This document shows, piece by piece, positions 1-11,459 of a stretch of DNA of 64,000 nt. Below the pieces are notes generated by a model. The model made no database searches and was not told where the DNA came from. It saw only the letters and a list, made by a program, of their open reading frames with translations. The translations under genes were made by a program, and so were the position numbers. How positions within the stretch are numbered: position 1 is the first letter of the stretch; every line of letters begins with the position of its first letter. The stretch comes from Scytalidium lignicola. Lineage: Eukaryota; Ascomycota; Leotiomycetes. The DNA lies in NCBI GenBank assembly GCA_002812745.2, contig NCSJ02000147.1, positions 1 through 64,000 of the forward strand. The letters are read 5' to 3'.

Positions 1-550
1 GTAATGGAATGGCAAAATAATGGGAATATTAGTGGAGGAAACCATGTACTGTAGCTCGAAGAGTCTCTACAGACGCCTATAAATTAGGAGGTCAAATAAA
101 GAGTATGATTGTAAAAAGAAACCTGTAATCAGTTTGTTTCCAACGTAGCACGGTGGGCGGCCGCTATAGATGGAGGACTTCTTATCAATGAGCTGCTTGA
201 CCAAGCGACGATCTGTGAGTACGACCAAAGTCCCTGGACCAAGCTTGAGAGAGTATATGCCACCGTATATTTTAGACCATTCTGTAAACCTGCGAGGGAT
301 AAGTCTTTGCAGGCTAAAGTGTTGCTAAGCGAATGCATACTTAAGGTGGGCATTCCTCAGAGGTATTTGATGAAGGTTTCCTAAAAGAGGCAGGGTTGGG
401 GGACCTTAATTATCTATTCAGTTTAATGATTTATCCATGTTTTAGATTATATTTACCATTAGGGAGCTTCCGACTTCTCGAGCCAACTGTTAGGGTTAAA
501 TATATGAGGCTAAAGAGACCCGCGAGGCCTAGATAAAGCAAGATGGCCAT
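1..550 (-). CDS. N-terminal part of a microsomal cytochrome P450 (runs off left edge)
   Basis: Leftward gene read from an ATG at 550-548. Exons 550-457, 404-341, 289-123 and probably 76 to beyond 1, with introns 405-456, 290-340 and 77-122. The protein begins with a hydrophobic anchor (MAILLYLGLAGLFSLIYL). The proline-rich hinge follows (KLPNGPPTLPLLGNLHQIP), then the beta-1 region (YGGIYSLKLGPGTLVVLTDRR) and the SGRPP motif typical of fungal P450s related to O-methylsterigmatocystin oxidoreductase. The Cys-haem end lies outside the window. Exon 4 stays open to base 1 but does not look like the usual GDH..VM.Y segment that follows in this family, so the gene may be truncated or rearranged there. 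It is divergent from the dioxygenase at 1136, so a shared promoter is possible. P450 identity is quite sure; the substrate is unknown. Confidence 0.75.
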
Positions 551-1135
551 AGTCTCTACTGATATCAACCTTGTTGACTCCAGACTATAGTGGCATGGAA
601 CAAGTGTAGTTGACAACGTATTTGATTACAACTTTATTGAGATTTATATTTTCTAAGTCTACATTCTATGAGCTTGAATATATACCAGCGTGTTGTTTAA
701 TTACAAGATGGGACAAATTCTATTTTGAGGTTTGAGGGGTCTTTTGCAAACAGTTGAACTCAGAGTATGGGCTGATACGGGACCATCTTGCTCCATCTAG
801 AAATAATATTGATGATATTGATGACGCAGTATCAAGGCAGCTTCTCCAATAATCTGGGGTTGCGGAGAGATGAAGGTTTATCACCCCGCTGCCCCGCATT
901 CTAGAGTTCGCCCGCGACGGGGCATTTCCCACCCTCACATACCGTATATCTACAAGGTCCCACAATCTACATTAGAACGTGATATACGGGGGATTTATCA
1001 AATCGTGCCGAATCATCAAGGGGTTGGTGATGACTTAATTTGTCCGCTCTTTCAAGCCAGATATAAGATCATCTTATCGCCATGAAACCACGCCATTTCC
1101 CAGATTAGATTATATTATCATTGATATCTGCTACA
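551..1135. promoter_or_regulatory. divergent intergenic region between P450 and VOC dioxygenase
   Basis: No coding signal convinces me here. The small open frames carry no recognisable motif. By position it should hold both promoters of the divergent pair. Confidence 0.4.
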
Positions 1136-2145
1136 ATGTCTCCCTCCGTTTCACAGCCAAAAATCAAGCTTCAGCGCATAGCGCATGTCTACTATATACA
1201 CAAGAATCTTGATGTAGCAAACCAATTCCTTCTTGATTTTGGTTTTAGTCAAACTCACCGTACAGACGATAGAATCTACTACCGTGGCTATGGGACGGAA
1301 CCTTTCGTATACTGTGCGATAAAAGGAACGGAAGACAAGTTTGGAGGAACAGCGTGGGTTGTGGAGTCAATGGAAGATCTGGAACTTGCAGCCAGTCTCC
1401 CTAATGCCACTCCGATTCACGATTCCGATGCTCCTGGAGGGGGAAAGAAGGTCACATTCTATGATCCGGTCGACAATTGCCCATGGCACTTAGTCTATGG
1501 CCAGACTTACGTGGAGATGACAGAGACATTCCCGGAATTGGAATACAACTTTCCAACAAACAAGCACCGCGCTGTAAATAAGACGCAGCGGTTCAAGAAA
1601 GGACCGGCACCTGTTCATAAACTGGGCCACTTTGGTCTCTGCGTTACAGACTACAAGAGGGCATTTGAGTTTTACACCTCGAACTTCAATTTCAAGCCAA
1701 GTAACATTGTGTATGATCCTAAAACAGGAGAGGATATTACAACGTTTCTCCATCTGGATCGAGGCTCAGAGAAGGTTGATCACCACTCATTTTTCTTCTT
1801 TGAAGGACCAAAGTTCCATGTCCACCATTCCAGCTTTGAGGTTTTTGATTTCGACATCCAGATGTTAGGACACAACTGGCTCGTGGAAAAGAAGTATCAG
1901 AACTGCTGGGGAGTTGGTAGGCATGTGATGGGTAGCCAAATATTTGATTACTGGTTTGATCCAAGCAAATTCATCCTGGAGCATTATGTGGATGGTGATC
2001 TGGTCGATGACGAGACTCCGACGCAGAGAGAGGAAGCTGGGCCAGATAACCTACATGTTTGGGGTAAGTCCTAATATTCGCCGTCTAAGATCGCGGCCAT
2101 TAACTTTTTCTAGGTCCGGACCTGCCGCCAACTTTCCTACAATAA
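1136..2145 (+). CDS. extradiol dioxygenase-like VOC (glyoxalase-fold) protein
   Basis: Two exons, 1136-2063 and 2114-2145, around a 50-nt intron, give 319 residues. The only upstream in-frame start is TTG, so I take the ATG at 1136. Two VOC modules are visible. The N-terminal one starts RIAHVYYIHKNLDVANQFL and the C-terminal one starts KLGHFGLCVTDYKRAFEFY. The second holds candidate metal ligands His in GHFG, His in FHVHHSSFEV and Glu in FILEHYVDG, the 2-His-1-carboxylate set of type I extradiol dioxygenases such as catechol 2,3-dioxygenase. Splicing gives the ending WGPDLPPTFLQ, common in the fungal members. Predicted role: Fe(II)-dependent ring cleavage of a catechol or a related trihydroxy-aromatic. 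The nearby regulator and FAH-family hydrolase fit a meta-cleavage route. The exact substrate cannot be read from sequence. Confidence 0.85.
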
Positions 2146-2514
2146 GATGATATCCTAAGTTCCATGTATAAAACCTCAGTATCTCAAAAGCTTGCAATCG
2201 CAGGGTATTGCTGATTATTTGTCCAGCTAAGGGCTGTTTTTATATTCTTTATAATTTGTCTCATGGAGTGAAGCAAGCTTAATAGTCGAATCTATATATA
2301 AGTCTTCAATAAGAATTTAAATTCGACATGTCTGATGAAATCCAATATCTTTGCCATCTATTATAAATATCTGCATTTCGGGAAGTTGGTCGATCGCGGG
2401 ATAATTGCTATTGGCCCAATATTGCCCCGCTTATCGGCCTTACTCCTCGTCGCCCGCTCTTGGGGTCAAATTAAAACACCCCTTGACTTTCCTCCGTACT
2501 TGCAATCACTCCGT
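2146..2514. other. intergenic, promoter side of the C6 regulator
   Basis: An in-frame ATG at 2335 would extend the next gene by 60 residues, but that stretch has no domain-like character. I treat it as leader or promoter. Confidence 0.4.
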
Positions 2515-4919
2515 ATGGAAAGACTTTCAAAAAGTGGTGAGATGGCAGATTCTAACTCACCATCGCCTGATTTGCTAGCTGGTCCGAAGCTTGCTTGTGA
2601 ACGATGCAAAAGGTAGGTGTAGCAGTCCATTTATATTTGTTCTAGCACATGCTGACGAAATGCATCGAAGACGCAAAATTAAATGGTAAACTGATTTAAA
2701 TGTTATTAAAAACATTTTTAACCCCTGTTAGTGATCGTATTTTACCTACATGTCGCACATGCCTAAAGGCGTCTCGAGAATGTGTGTATCCTCTAAGCGC
2801 AAGCAAGCCTGGGCCGAAGCCTGGTAATACTCAGCTCAATGAAATTTCTCTTTCTGGATCTAACATTATACAGGAGCTCAACGACGAAAGCCAAAAGAGA
2901 TATATTGGCGAAGATCGCCAAATATTCAGCCGTCAAATAATCTTCTTACCCCCAAAGGAGTGTCTAGGTCATCTCAAAACCTGTCTATTGACAATAATTC
3001 TGGAATTCCAAGTCCCATATCAACCGTTGTGCAAACTCCGGAAACACAAAATTCAACATCGCGTGGCCTGGCCCTGTCACAACTATTAGATATTTCTCAT
3101 GAACCACTACCACTAAATTCTCAGCATGCTACCACTGGAACTAGAGTCGTGCAACAGAGATATGACATGATAGTGAACACAGTTTGTGATGCTTTCAATA
3201 TTACTACAGATGACTATCTATTCCTGTAACCTTCCATCTAAAACTTTTATTTACGAGTCAGATCAGATCATCTTACAATGATACAGGTTCACCGCTTATT
3301 TCGATCATATGACGGCATTTTCACTTTTCCATCGTCCTACATTCCAGAATAAGCTTGCCGCAATCCCATCGCCACTTCATGTTCAAGCTCTTCTAGCTTC
3401 TATGTTTGCCTTTTCCATACGATTTCGAGAAGGCTCAAATTTCGATTCCCAGTCGCCTAATGAGGCTTCAAGTGTTAAGTTTGACAAGCTTGCCGAACGC
3501 TTGGTGGATGAGGCCCTACGGGAATGTTCAGATGAGATTCCACCTTTATGTTTGTTACAAGCTCTTATTCTTGTTACCTTCCGACAACTCGCCCATTGTG
3601 TCCGAGGGCGTTCCTGGAGAACTCTTGGGACATGTGTGCGAATTGCATACGAACTTCAGTTGCATCTGATTGATAAGAACTCTCGACCTACAAGTCCCGG
3701 TAGCATAAGTATTTGTTCGGATGAAGAAAAAAGACGTGCGTGGTGGGTCATATGGGAGTTTGATGTCTATGCAAGCACAGTTCGACGCCTGCCAACGGCG
3801 ATCGACTGGGGAAACAATGAGACTTTGCTTCCAATCAGTGACGAAGTCTGGAACACCAACGGCACTGCTAAGAGCTGCAAATTGAATTCAGATGCTGCTG
3901 TGGCGTGGAAGTCACTCCAGAAAAGTGGCAATACCAGTCCCAAAGCTTGGTTCATCGTGGTTAACGCGCTTATGAGATGTGCCCACTTGCATTCATATCC
4001 TCAAGCATACACGACTTCCTCAGCTAGCGGTTCCGAAGGTGCAGTACAATGTGTGGAGCAACTAAACGTGATATCTAACTCTCTCTATTGCGTTTCCCTG
4101 GCTCTACCTCCGACTCTCCTGTATAAAGGAGAATATTTAGCTTTTGATCCTGATAACCTTGCATCTATTCAGCTTGATAGCGCAAAACATAGCATCCATA
4201 TCATGACTCAGTTAGCTAGGTTCATGATCTATCACCACCAGGTATTCGATAGCACATCGAGATTGATCGGTCTAATTGGTCATCCCTCTTTAGAGACGAC
4301 GACACCTCAGCTTCCTGCTACTGATCATGCGGCATGGAACCACTACCTGTCAGCTGCATCAGAAATTGTTAACTTAGTACGGAATTGCTCTCCAGAACAC
4401 GTTAAATGCGTCAACCCATTTCTTGCTAATATGATATGGCTGGCTGCAGCTGCACAGGTTGTATCTAAAGCATTTGCACCTATTCTTGTTGACCGGCGTA
4501 CGGCCGAATCGAACTTGGACGTCCTGCAGGCATGTTTGAGTACTTATAGTTCGTTCTGGGGAGGATCACTCTCTCAGAGACAGAAGCTGAGCACACTCGA
4601 GACTAGACTGAATAATTCCAAGGAACTGGCAGCAGGCTCCGAACGAACACTTCCTTCAACTGCTTACCAACATGATGCTTCACATGACAACATAACCAGG
4701 CGAAGTGACATATCAACTAATAGTCAACTTAATGACTCTGCTTCTTTCAATTGTCCGCCGGCAGAGATGTCAGCATCTGTGGAGCACTGTTTGTCTTCAA
4801 TCAACTGGGTTGACCCGCATGGGTTTGATCTTCAGTGGGCTGAACCAGGACCCGAACTGAGTTCGGATTTGTGGGGATGGTGCACCGATGAGATACTTAT
4901 TCACACTGGGATTGATTGA
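2515..4919 (+). CDS. Zn2Cys6 transcription factor with Fungal_trans domain
   Basis: Five exons: 2515-2612, 2671-2685, 2732-2823, 2874-3225 and 3287-4919, 729 residues. The zinc cluster CERCKRRKIKCDRILPTCRTC is assembled across two introns and includes a 15-nt micro-exon (2671-2685). A KPGPKPG basic linker follows. The Fungal_trans (PF04082) middle region starts near FDHMTAFSLFHRPTF and includes the EEKRRAWWVIWEFDVYAS signature. The chosen start is the ATG at 2515; 2335 and 2542 are alternatives. The gene sits between the VOC dioxygenase and the FAH-family hydrolase in the same direction, so it may be the pathway-specific regulator (inference). Every exon junction preserves frame and the total length is divisible by three. 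Confidence 0.9.
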
Positions 4920-5396
4920 ACGATGAGCTCTGTAATCATGGACGTCGTTACACTGGGAAGTGGAAGCTGACATTCAATATGCCTCTGGGCAAGCGACAGA
5001 CTATCTCCATCATTCTAGGCCCTCTACTCTGCAGGAACTAACTTTGAGAGACATTTTCTTCAAAATCTTTCGCGTGTCCGTGTATACTCCACAAAAGCGG
5101 GTTATCCATCGCACACAAGGGAGATAATAATACATCCAAGCTGGAGTTATTCCGATGCGGGGGAAATGCGCGGGACATCTCTGTTTCCGTTTTGGTCCGC
5201 TTTTGCCACCTATTGTCCCGCGGGGCACTTATTTTGGACCGAAACACCACTTATCAATCAGCGAGCCAATAGCGCACGCCATTAGTAGCCTTTCTTTTAC
5301 CTGAAAAAGGAGGGGGCATCTTTTAAATTCTTAATCTCCCAAAGCTCTCCGACTCTCTTCTCCAATCTCACACCATTAACTCACCATATATCCACC
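4920..5396. other. intergenic, promoter of the FAH-family gene
   Basis: The last ~80 bases before the ATG at 5397 are pyrimidine rich (CTCTCTTCTCC-like), as is common just upstream of fungal transcription starts. No gene seen. Confidence 0.4.
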
Positions 5397-6353
5397 ATGA
5401 GTGTAGCAAACTTTGTCCGTTTTGTAGATGAGAAGGGTGCTACAGTATATGGGGAGCTTTCGCCATCGGAATTAACTGGCAGGCTGGAGGGCAAAACTGC
5501 TACAGTGCTCTCTGGTGATCCATTTACAGGGTTTTCAAAAACAGGAAATCAAGCCACGATCAAGAAAGTGAGTCCGGTTTCCATAATTTCTCAATATGTT
5601 CTTGCTAATACCCTCAAGCTTCTTAGCCCTGTGGAGTCGGCACCATTGTTTATCTGCATAGGTCTCAATTATGCACAGCATGCAAAGGAATCGGGTGTAA
5701 GTCTACTCCACTTAACTTCCTTACCAACTTCAAAAACACTAAAACAAATATAGTTACCAGTCTCTACGTACCCTGCTGTCTTCACTAAGCCAGCAGATGC
5801 GATAGCTGGACCATATGAAGATATTCCCGTTCATCCAGACGCCCAACCCGAACTAGACTACGAAGGCGAGTTCACAGTGATCATTGGAAAGGACGCAAAG
5901 AACGTCTCGAAAGACGATGCTTTGAATTATGTCCTAGGCTACACAGTCGGTAACGACGTCTCAGCTCGAAACTTCCAGATTCCAGGAATCGTAGGAGGAA
6001 ATCAATTCTGCTATGCCAAATCCTTCGACAAGTTCGCACCAATTGGACCCTCGGTTCTTCTTGCAAATAGCAGCGTAGATCCTCAAAAATTCAAGTATAC
6101 AACTAAGATCAATGGTGAGATCAGACAGCAAACCGGAACAGATGATATGATTTTCAGCGTAAAGGAGATTATTGCGCATCTGAGTAGAGGAACAACCTTG
6201 AGAAAGGGTACCGTTATTATGACCGGTACTCCCAGTGGTGTAGGTATATTCATGGAGCCAAAGGGAACGGGATTCCTTAAGGATGGTGATGTAATGGAGA
6301 TTGAGGTCGAGGGAATTGGCGCCATTGCAAACAAGATAGTGTTTGAGAAATAA
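5397..6353 (+). CDS. fumarylacetoacetate hydrolase (FAH) family protein
   Basis: Exons 5397-5567, 5619-5696 and 5754-6353 give 282 residues, the usual size of the short FAH family (acylpyruvases, 2-hydroxyhepta-2,4-diene-1,7-dioate isomerases). Hallmarks: ICIGLNYAQHAKE, the acidic metal site DYEGEFTVIIGKD, the loop GYTVGNDVSARNFQ, and the closing IMTGTPSGVGI. Intron 1 (51 nt) is in phase and contains no stop, so a naive frame reads through it. The branch point TGCTAATA and the family pattern KKLLSPV argue for splicing. Likely cleaves or isomerises a 2-oxo/enol product of ring opening, which fits the dioxygenase upstream. Function beyond family level is inference. Confidence 0.9.
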
Positions 6354-6633
6354 TTAGACAAGGAAGAACAAACCTCTTAGAGCTATCACTAGAAAGCCTT
6401 ATGATATGCCATAGCACCAAAGACAATCAGGTTAGGGAACAAATCCAAGCCATAAAGGCTAGTAATGATAAGCACAAACCCCTTCCTCTCATTGCTTCCA
6501 GATCTGACCATCATAAATTGACAACTGAAAAGATTATGATGTGATTTACTTATACAATCCTTTCCATTTAACCTGAATCATCCTTATCCTAGTTCTAGTA
6601 CCTCGAGTCCAGGTTCTCTATGTAAGCTTAAAT

Positions 6634-7523
6634 TTAGAGATTCTTCAATTTCTTATCCAACTCCTTAAACGCCTTGGATGTTTCCTTGATAGACTGATAC
6701 ACAGTAACTGCAAATAATCAAATTATAAATTAGCAGTGAGGATTAGACAACGTTTTTGCTCTCCTTTGGCATTCGAAACTTACATGATGGAATAACAATC
6801 CATATAAAGTTAAAGAAGAAGAAATAGAGCCAGAAGTAGTAGCCCTCTGGTCTACAATAGCTAATGTCATTGTAATATAGATCAAATAAGGATGTTGACA
6901 GGTAGAGAACATTGCCGTAGAGTTGACCGACGGAAACAATGGCTTGGATTGGGTAACGAGTTGAGCTATTTTCTATGATTTGGTACGCTATGAGGAAGCA
7001 GAGCGGGCCCCAACCGATCCGTTTGGTAATAAACGTTAGCTAGTTATGTCCTAGATGATCTACAGGATCAATTTCTTACAGTGACTGCTTCCATACAGAG
7101 CACGAACGGATCCGAGGTAAGGTAACGCGAGTCAGAAAGAGAATATTCCTTCCACAGCTGGGCGAAGTAATGTTGTGATGAGGCTAGGGTTGCATGATTT
7201 AATACAAAGTGGCTTTCGAAGAAGAGATGGACGGAGCCAGCTGTGATACGGTATTCATGTTAGCAAACTAAATAGACAAGTCGGTGCGTAATTATATCCC
7301 TACATAAAACAAACCATAACACTAAGGCCTTGTCAACTTTTCGCAACGAAGGTTTAAGGTAAGATATAGCGATAAAGGCAGCAAGGACAATAGCTGCCCA
7401 TCCACTGAGAAACCCAGCTACGAGCAATGGAGTAGGTGTTTCGTTTAGGGCTACCCCAGGTATCGTCACACTGGGTGGATAAAATGGATGGACCACGGGG
7501 AGAGAGACGTTGACGGTAGTCAT
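6634..7523 (-). CDS. emopamil-binding protein (EBP/EXPERA) sterol isomerase-like membrane protein
   Basis: Four exons, 7523-7304, 7240-7080, 7039-6784 and 6707-6634, give 236 residues, normal for EBP. The start HPFYPPSVTIPGV, the membrane segment ending LVLWFVLSGSVHLFFESHF, then LWKEYSLSDSRYLTSDPFV and ME-T, and later WGPLCFLIAY and GQLYGNVLY, match the delta8-delta7 sterol isomerase family. The catalytic His, Glu and Asp motifs are present. The C-terminus is lysine rich (LDKKLKNL), as in ER proteins. Intron 2 is only 40 nt in this model and leaves about seven extra residues before WGP. Could serve ergosterol synthesis or act as a paralogue in secondary metabolism. Convergent with the FAH gene. 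Confidence 0.85.
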
Positions 7524-8327
7524 GATGGTAATTGGAGCTGGAGTGCTTAGAAAATTTGTAATGATGTGAATAATAATGGAAATGACAGGTTTTAGAGTAT
7601 TGTTGAAATTAGATTTCGGCCATGGGTGTGGCTATGCCAACCTAGATTCCGCCGAAACCCGTGCTGCTCTACAGTAGGCTTGTCGCTCCCCCCCTGGCGC
7701 TGCTAATCTACGTCTTATAAATTGACTTCGAATTCCTACATTGCCTACAATAATAAGGTGGAGTGGGTAGCTTAGCAGGTTGAAAACAAAGTTGGCCAGA
7801 TTTAAAGGTAGCTTTTCTGTTAAACCAATAGATATTGAAGACAGGACAAGCATAACATTAGAGAGTCGACACCATAAGCTATCCACTGATGATTCCTATC
7901 AACTTTGCGAGTTCCGTTTGTGTCCATGATGAGATCAAGTGGCGGCGCTAAGGCCCCGGATATCTGACATCCGAACTCCTTTCAATGATACGACTTTTGA
8001 GTCTTGGCTTTCCGCGGTCCGGCGAACAACATGCTTACTGCACTCCGTAAGAGTTGATATTTACGGAGTAGGTTTACATAGCCCGCATATAATAGTTACT
8101 GCGCTAAAATCCATTAATTAAAGTATTATGCTCAGAGAAGCTCTGCAGAAATATGAAAGTATAAGTTGCATATTTCTACATAAGTTGTTCCATTTCCACC
8201 GATGCAGGTATTTACACATCTATTTATATCTCTACTAGCTCTACGTCAATATATACAATCAATTTAAAAAATTATAACATCTTTCCGTCAAGCACATTAT
8301 ACAGAAACTTTGCCTCCCACATGTCAT
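7524..8327. other. intergenic
   Basis: Holds the promoter of the EBP-like gene and the 3' side of the solute-binding-like gene. Open frames at 7632-7886 and 7939-8121 have no family signature. Nothing else seen. Confidence 0.4.
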
Positions 8328-9469
8328 TTACAGGTTATCTACCAGAGGGCTGACACCTTGAGGAGGGCCGAGGCGGTCCTCAAAATAGAACCGCAACCTC
8401 TCAATGTTAGCACGATCCTGCATAAAATTGAAAAATGACGTAGGGTTGGTATTTGGCATATGCATAATGTCAGGGTATGGCAAGCCCTTGGGCTCAATAT
8501 CGGAGCGAACACTCCAGCCCCCAGATTGGTGTTCGGTGCTTAGCATGTAAGCATGGAGAAGCTTGGCACCGTTTGGATGTGGTGCATTCTTCAAAATCCC
8601 GCCAATCTGAGACCAGGAGACGAATTGGGCGTCAGTAGGAAAGCCGATTTTGAGTGGGCTGGATACATTGAGGCCGACGGAGGATGTGAAGGTCACTGCC
8701 TGAGAGAAGTTTGATGATGCGAGGATGGTAGCTGGAGTTTCTGTTCCACGCACCCATTTGGGGTTTTGCTTCAGCAGAGCGTCAAACCACTTGGTACCGT
8801 GAACTTGCATACTATTTAAGACGTTAATATCAGTAGCCTTAATATGAATTTTGTATGTAAGGTCACCTACATTAGGTTGAAAGAAAATAAAACAGCATCA
8901 TCGTCATTAGGATATGTCAAGACCAGTTTGTTCTTGAACTGGGGCTGCAGCAGGTCCTCGAAGGAGGTGATATTTGCCAAATGAGGCAATTTGTCCGTGT
9001 TCCAGATAAAACTCCAGTTGAAAATCAAAAGTCCATACCAGTATGCCGAGACAGAGTCCTTAAAGGCGTTGTAAATCTTGTCAAATCCTAAGGGGGCGTA
9101 ATTCAGGAGCGCTCCCTCCTGGGCCCATTGTGGGAAATCATTCAAGGTTTGCAAAACAATACTGTCGACGTAGACATTGTTACCACGCAACTGTTGATCG
9201 ATTTTGATATCGTGATACTTGGATAGATCAACGGTTAGGTTAAGCTGCATGCCTGGAAATGCCTTCTCGAAACCGGCTTTGAGACTGTCCTGCTGATTTG
9301 TTTCATCACCACCATGCCATAGAGTAACAACTCCACCCTCCTTAAGAGCAGCATGGTAGATCTGGTTGAGAGAACGTGTTTCGACTTCGGGGGTGTTATT
9401 GAATCCAAGGGTAACATCATAGGCAAAGACACGCGAGATGAGCAACCCAGCAGTGAGAAGAAAAGCCAT
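8328..9469 (-). CDS. secreted bacterial-type periplasmic solute-binding-like protein
   Basis: Exons 9469-8871 and 8811-8328 around a 59-nt intron, 360 residues. An N-terminal signal peptide (MAFLLTAGLLISRVFA) is followed by an ABC-type substrate-binding fold. Recognisable pieces are GGVVTLWHGGDE near the start, the FEKAFPGMQLNLTVDLS strand, WAQEGALLNY, LPHLANITSFEDLLQPQFKNKLVLTYP, and WSQIGGILKNAPHPNGAKLL near the end. These resemble iron or putrescine-type extracellular binding proteins (the SBP_bac family). Fungi lack the cognate ABC importer, so the secreted protein probably binds or scavenges a ligand outside the cell, or has a new role. The family occurs scattered in fungi and is plausibly of bacterial origin. 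The ligand is unknown. Confidence 0.8.
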
Positions 9470-11100
9470 CTCGAATAACGGTACTTAGGATTACCTTCAA
9501 GGAGCGAGAGGCTTGAATGGTATGTAAGTTAGGTTTTTCTTAATGGAATATTCGGTCTTCCATTTATATATGTGCTGATCATCCTGATCATTTCGGCCGA
9601 GAGGGATAGATTCGTAATTGTGCTCTATGGAGCCATAGCGATACTGCACAGTAGTGTCGGACCTTACAAATCGCAAGTGGAGAATTTTAATACTAGTCGA
9701 ATATAATCCGTTCCGTCAGCACTATGTAACCGTAATATATTTCCATTATATTCTACAGTAATTTGATGATGCAGATAATACAAAGCGAAATGATTGGGTT
9801 CGTCTTGCAACCGCGTTTCCATGCTTCCGTCTCACGTAACGGTGAACCTTAAGTCAATGTTCGTTTTAGAATCATTTACGCTTCTAAGAAACTTACTACG
9901 TTTATCGAACGCTGGTAAATACGTATCACTATCTAGCGTTGCGTTCGATTGTGTTAAATAATCCTAGATATGCACTTTTAATCCGAACTATAGCTGATTT
10001 CAAATCGTTGACCAGCTCAAAGAGATTAAAGAAATCATCTACCTAGGATTACTGCAATATGACTATTCTTCTAGTTGCGCAAACAGCTAAGTGAAATACA
10101 GGTAAGGGTTGTATATTCTAAGGCTAGTTCGTATAGACTTCATGTACGCAACTGAGGTCAACGTTTACAAAAGAGTTTCCAGACTCGCGGATTAATTCCG
10201 CCGGACCCAGTGTATACTTACAAACTATTACCCGGCCACCCCTGCGTGAACGACATTTGCCACCGGATCCCACTGAACCTTCGACGACACGGACGATTTT
10301 GTACGCAATATGTCCGTATGTACTTACGTACCTCCGTACGGAGTACGAGTATGGAAATGGTCTGTGATACCGAAGAATCTCAAATTAAAATGTAACGCTG
10401 TACAGTGAGCATTGTCAGCACTAGAGAGTAGATCATTCGATAAGAATACCATATACAGTAGTTAATCCTTGTAGCTCTACGACTCGTAAATGGCAAATTC
10501 TTCGGTAGTCGCAGGGCTGGGAAATTTTAAATATTACGTTCAGCGGGCCTGCTGTCCTGAGACCTCCCGATGGGTATAAGAACATGCTAAGCTAAGGTTT
10601 TACATACAAAGTAGTGTTTATAAAGGAAAAGTCGAAAATTATAAAAGGTAAAAAGACTTTCCTTTACAAACAGTCCCGAGTCCCTGATCACAGTGTTGCA
10701 ATGCCATTGAAAACCTTAAAAAGCACTTTGTACGCAAATGCTGTCTATTCATTCGGGGTCCTCTCGACCGGTTGAGAGTCCTTCTTTTATCCTTTCCTCA
10801 AAACTCAGCACCAAATCCTCTGACTAAGAAACAATCCTACTCTCAAGTATATTATCGGTCATCGGTATCGTAAGGTCTGAATAGTGTGTAGAAGGCCAAG
10901 TTGAAGTGTCTGTTCTATATCATAGCATATGTGTATACACCCATAGCTAGCCGTTTCAGGAACTGCGTTTCATTTGGAATCCTTCTTCGTTGTAGCGATG
11001 TTGCGAAGCGTTGAGGTAATCGTAAATCGTCGTCATGACTCAATCTTGGCTCTACAGCATATCCTCATAATGCTGTAGGTTCGTAGCCCTCACCGCGTAC
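9470..11100. other. long intergenic stretch
   Basis: About 1.6 kb without a supportable gene. The small frame at 10210-10395 has no coding character. The region carries TA-rich and CG-poor patches. Confidence 0.4.
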
Positions 11101-11114
11101 AGGTGTTAAGTCTC

Positions 11115-11459
11115 GAGGGCCCTAGAAGGATATGAGAAGGTTCTTAAGCCTAAGCACCCACTAGCGTTAGCGACCTTGGGTCGGTGCTGTGGAATCAAGA
11201 ACAGTTTGTAGAATATGAAGACCTAAAGGTGCGAGTGATGGAAACAAGAAAGAAGGTGCTTGGGAACGAACAACCAGACACGCTGACGGCAATGGCTAAT
11301 TTCACATTTACGTTCAAGTCGCAAAACCAGAACCAGGAGGCTTTGTCTCTAAATTTGTTCTCGGTAGGCGAAGTGGTTGTAGGTTACTCAAAGACACCAC
11401 TATTCGTGATTGGCTATGAGCTATATAAGGCGTTGATAACACCCTCTGCTGTTGTTTGA
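11115..11459 (+). pseudogene. decayed TPR (kinesin-light-chain-like) repeat remnant
   Basis: Two half-repeats in different frames resemble the TPR_10/TPR_12 arrays at the C-terminus of fungal NB-ARC/NACHT proteins. The first, from about 11115, reads RALEGYEKVLKPKHPLALATL and soon hits a stop. The second, from about 11214, reads EYEDLKVRVMETRKKVLGNE and QPDTLTAMANFTFTFKSQNQNQEAL. The frame change between them and the loss of everything else mark it as a relic, probably of a STAND gene. No intact start or domain order remains. Confidence 0.6.

Noticed and set aside
1121..1135. Upstream extension of the VOC dioxygenase
   Set aside because: The first codon is TTG; eukaryotic initiation at the ATG at 1136 is far more likely.
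7632..7886. 84-codon frame with some hydrophobic residues
   Set aside because: No signal peptide or family pattern; no splice sites giving a longer product.
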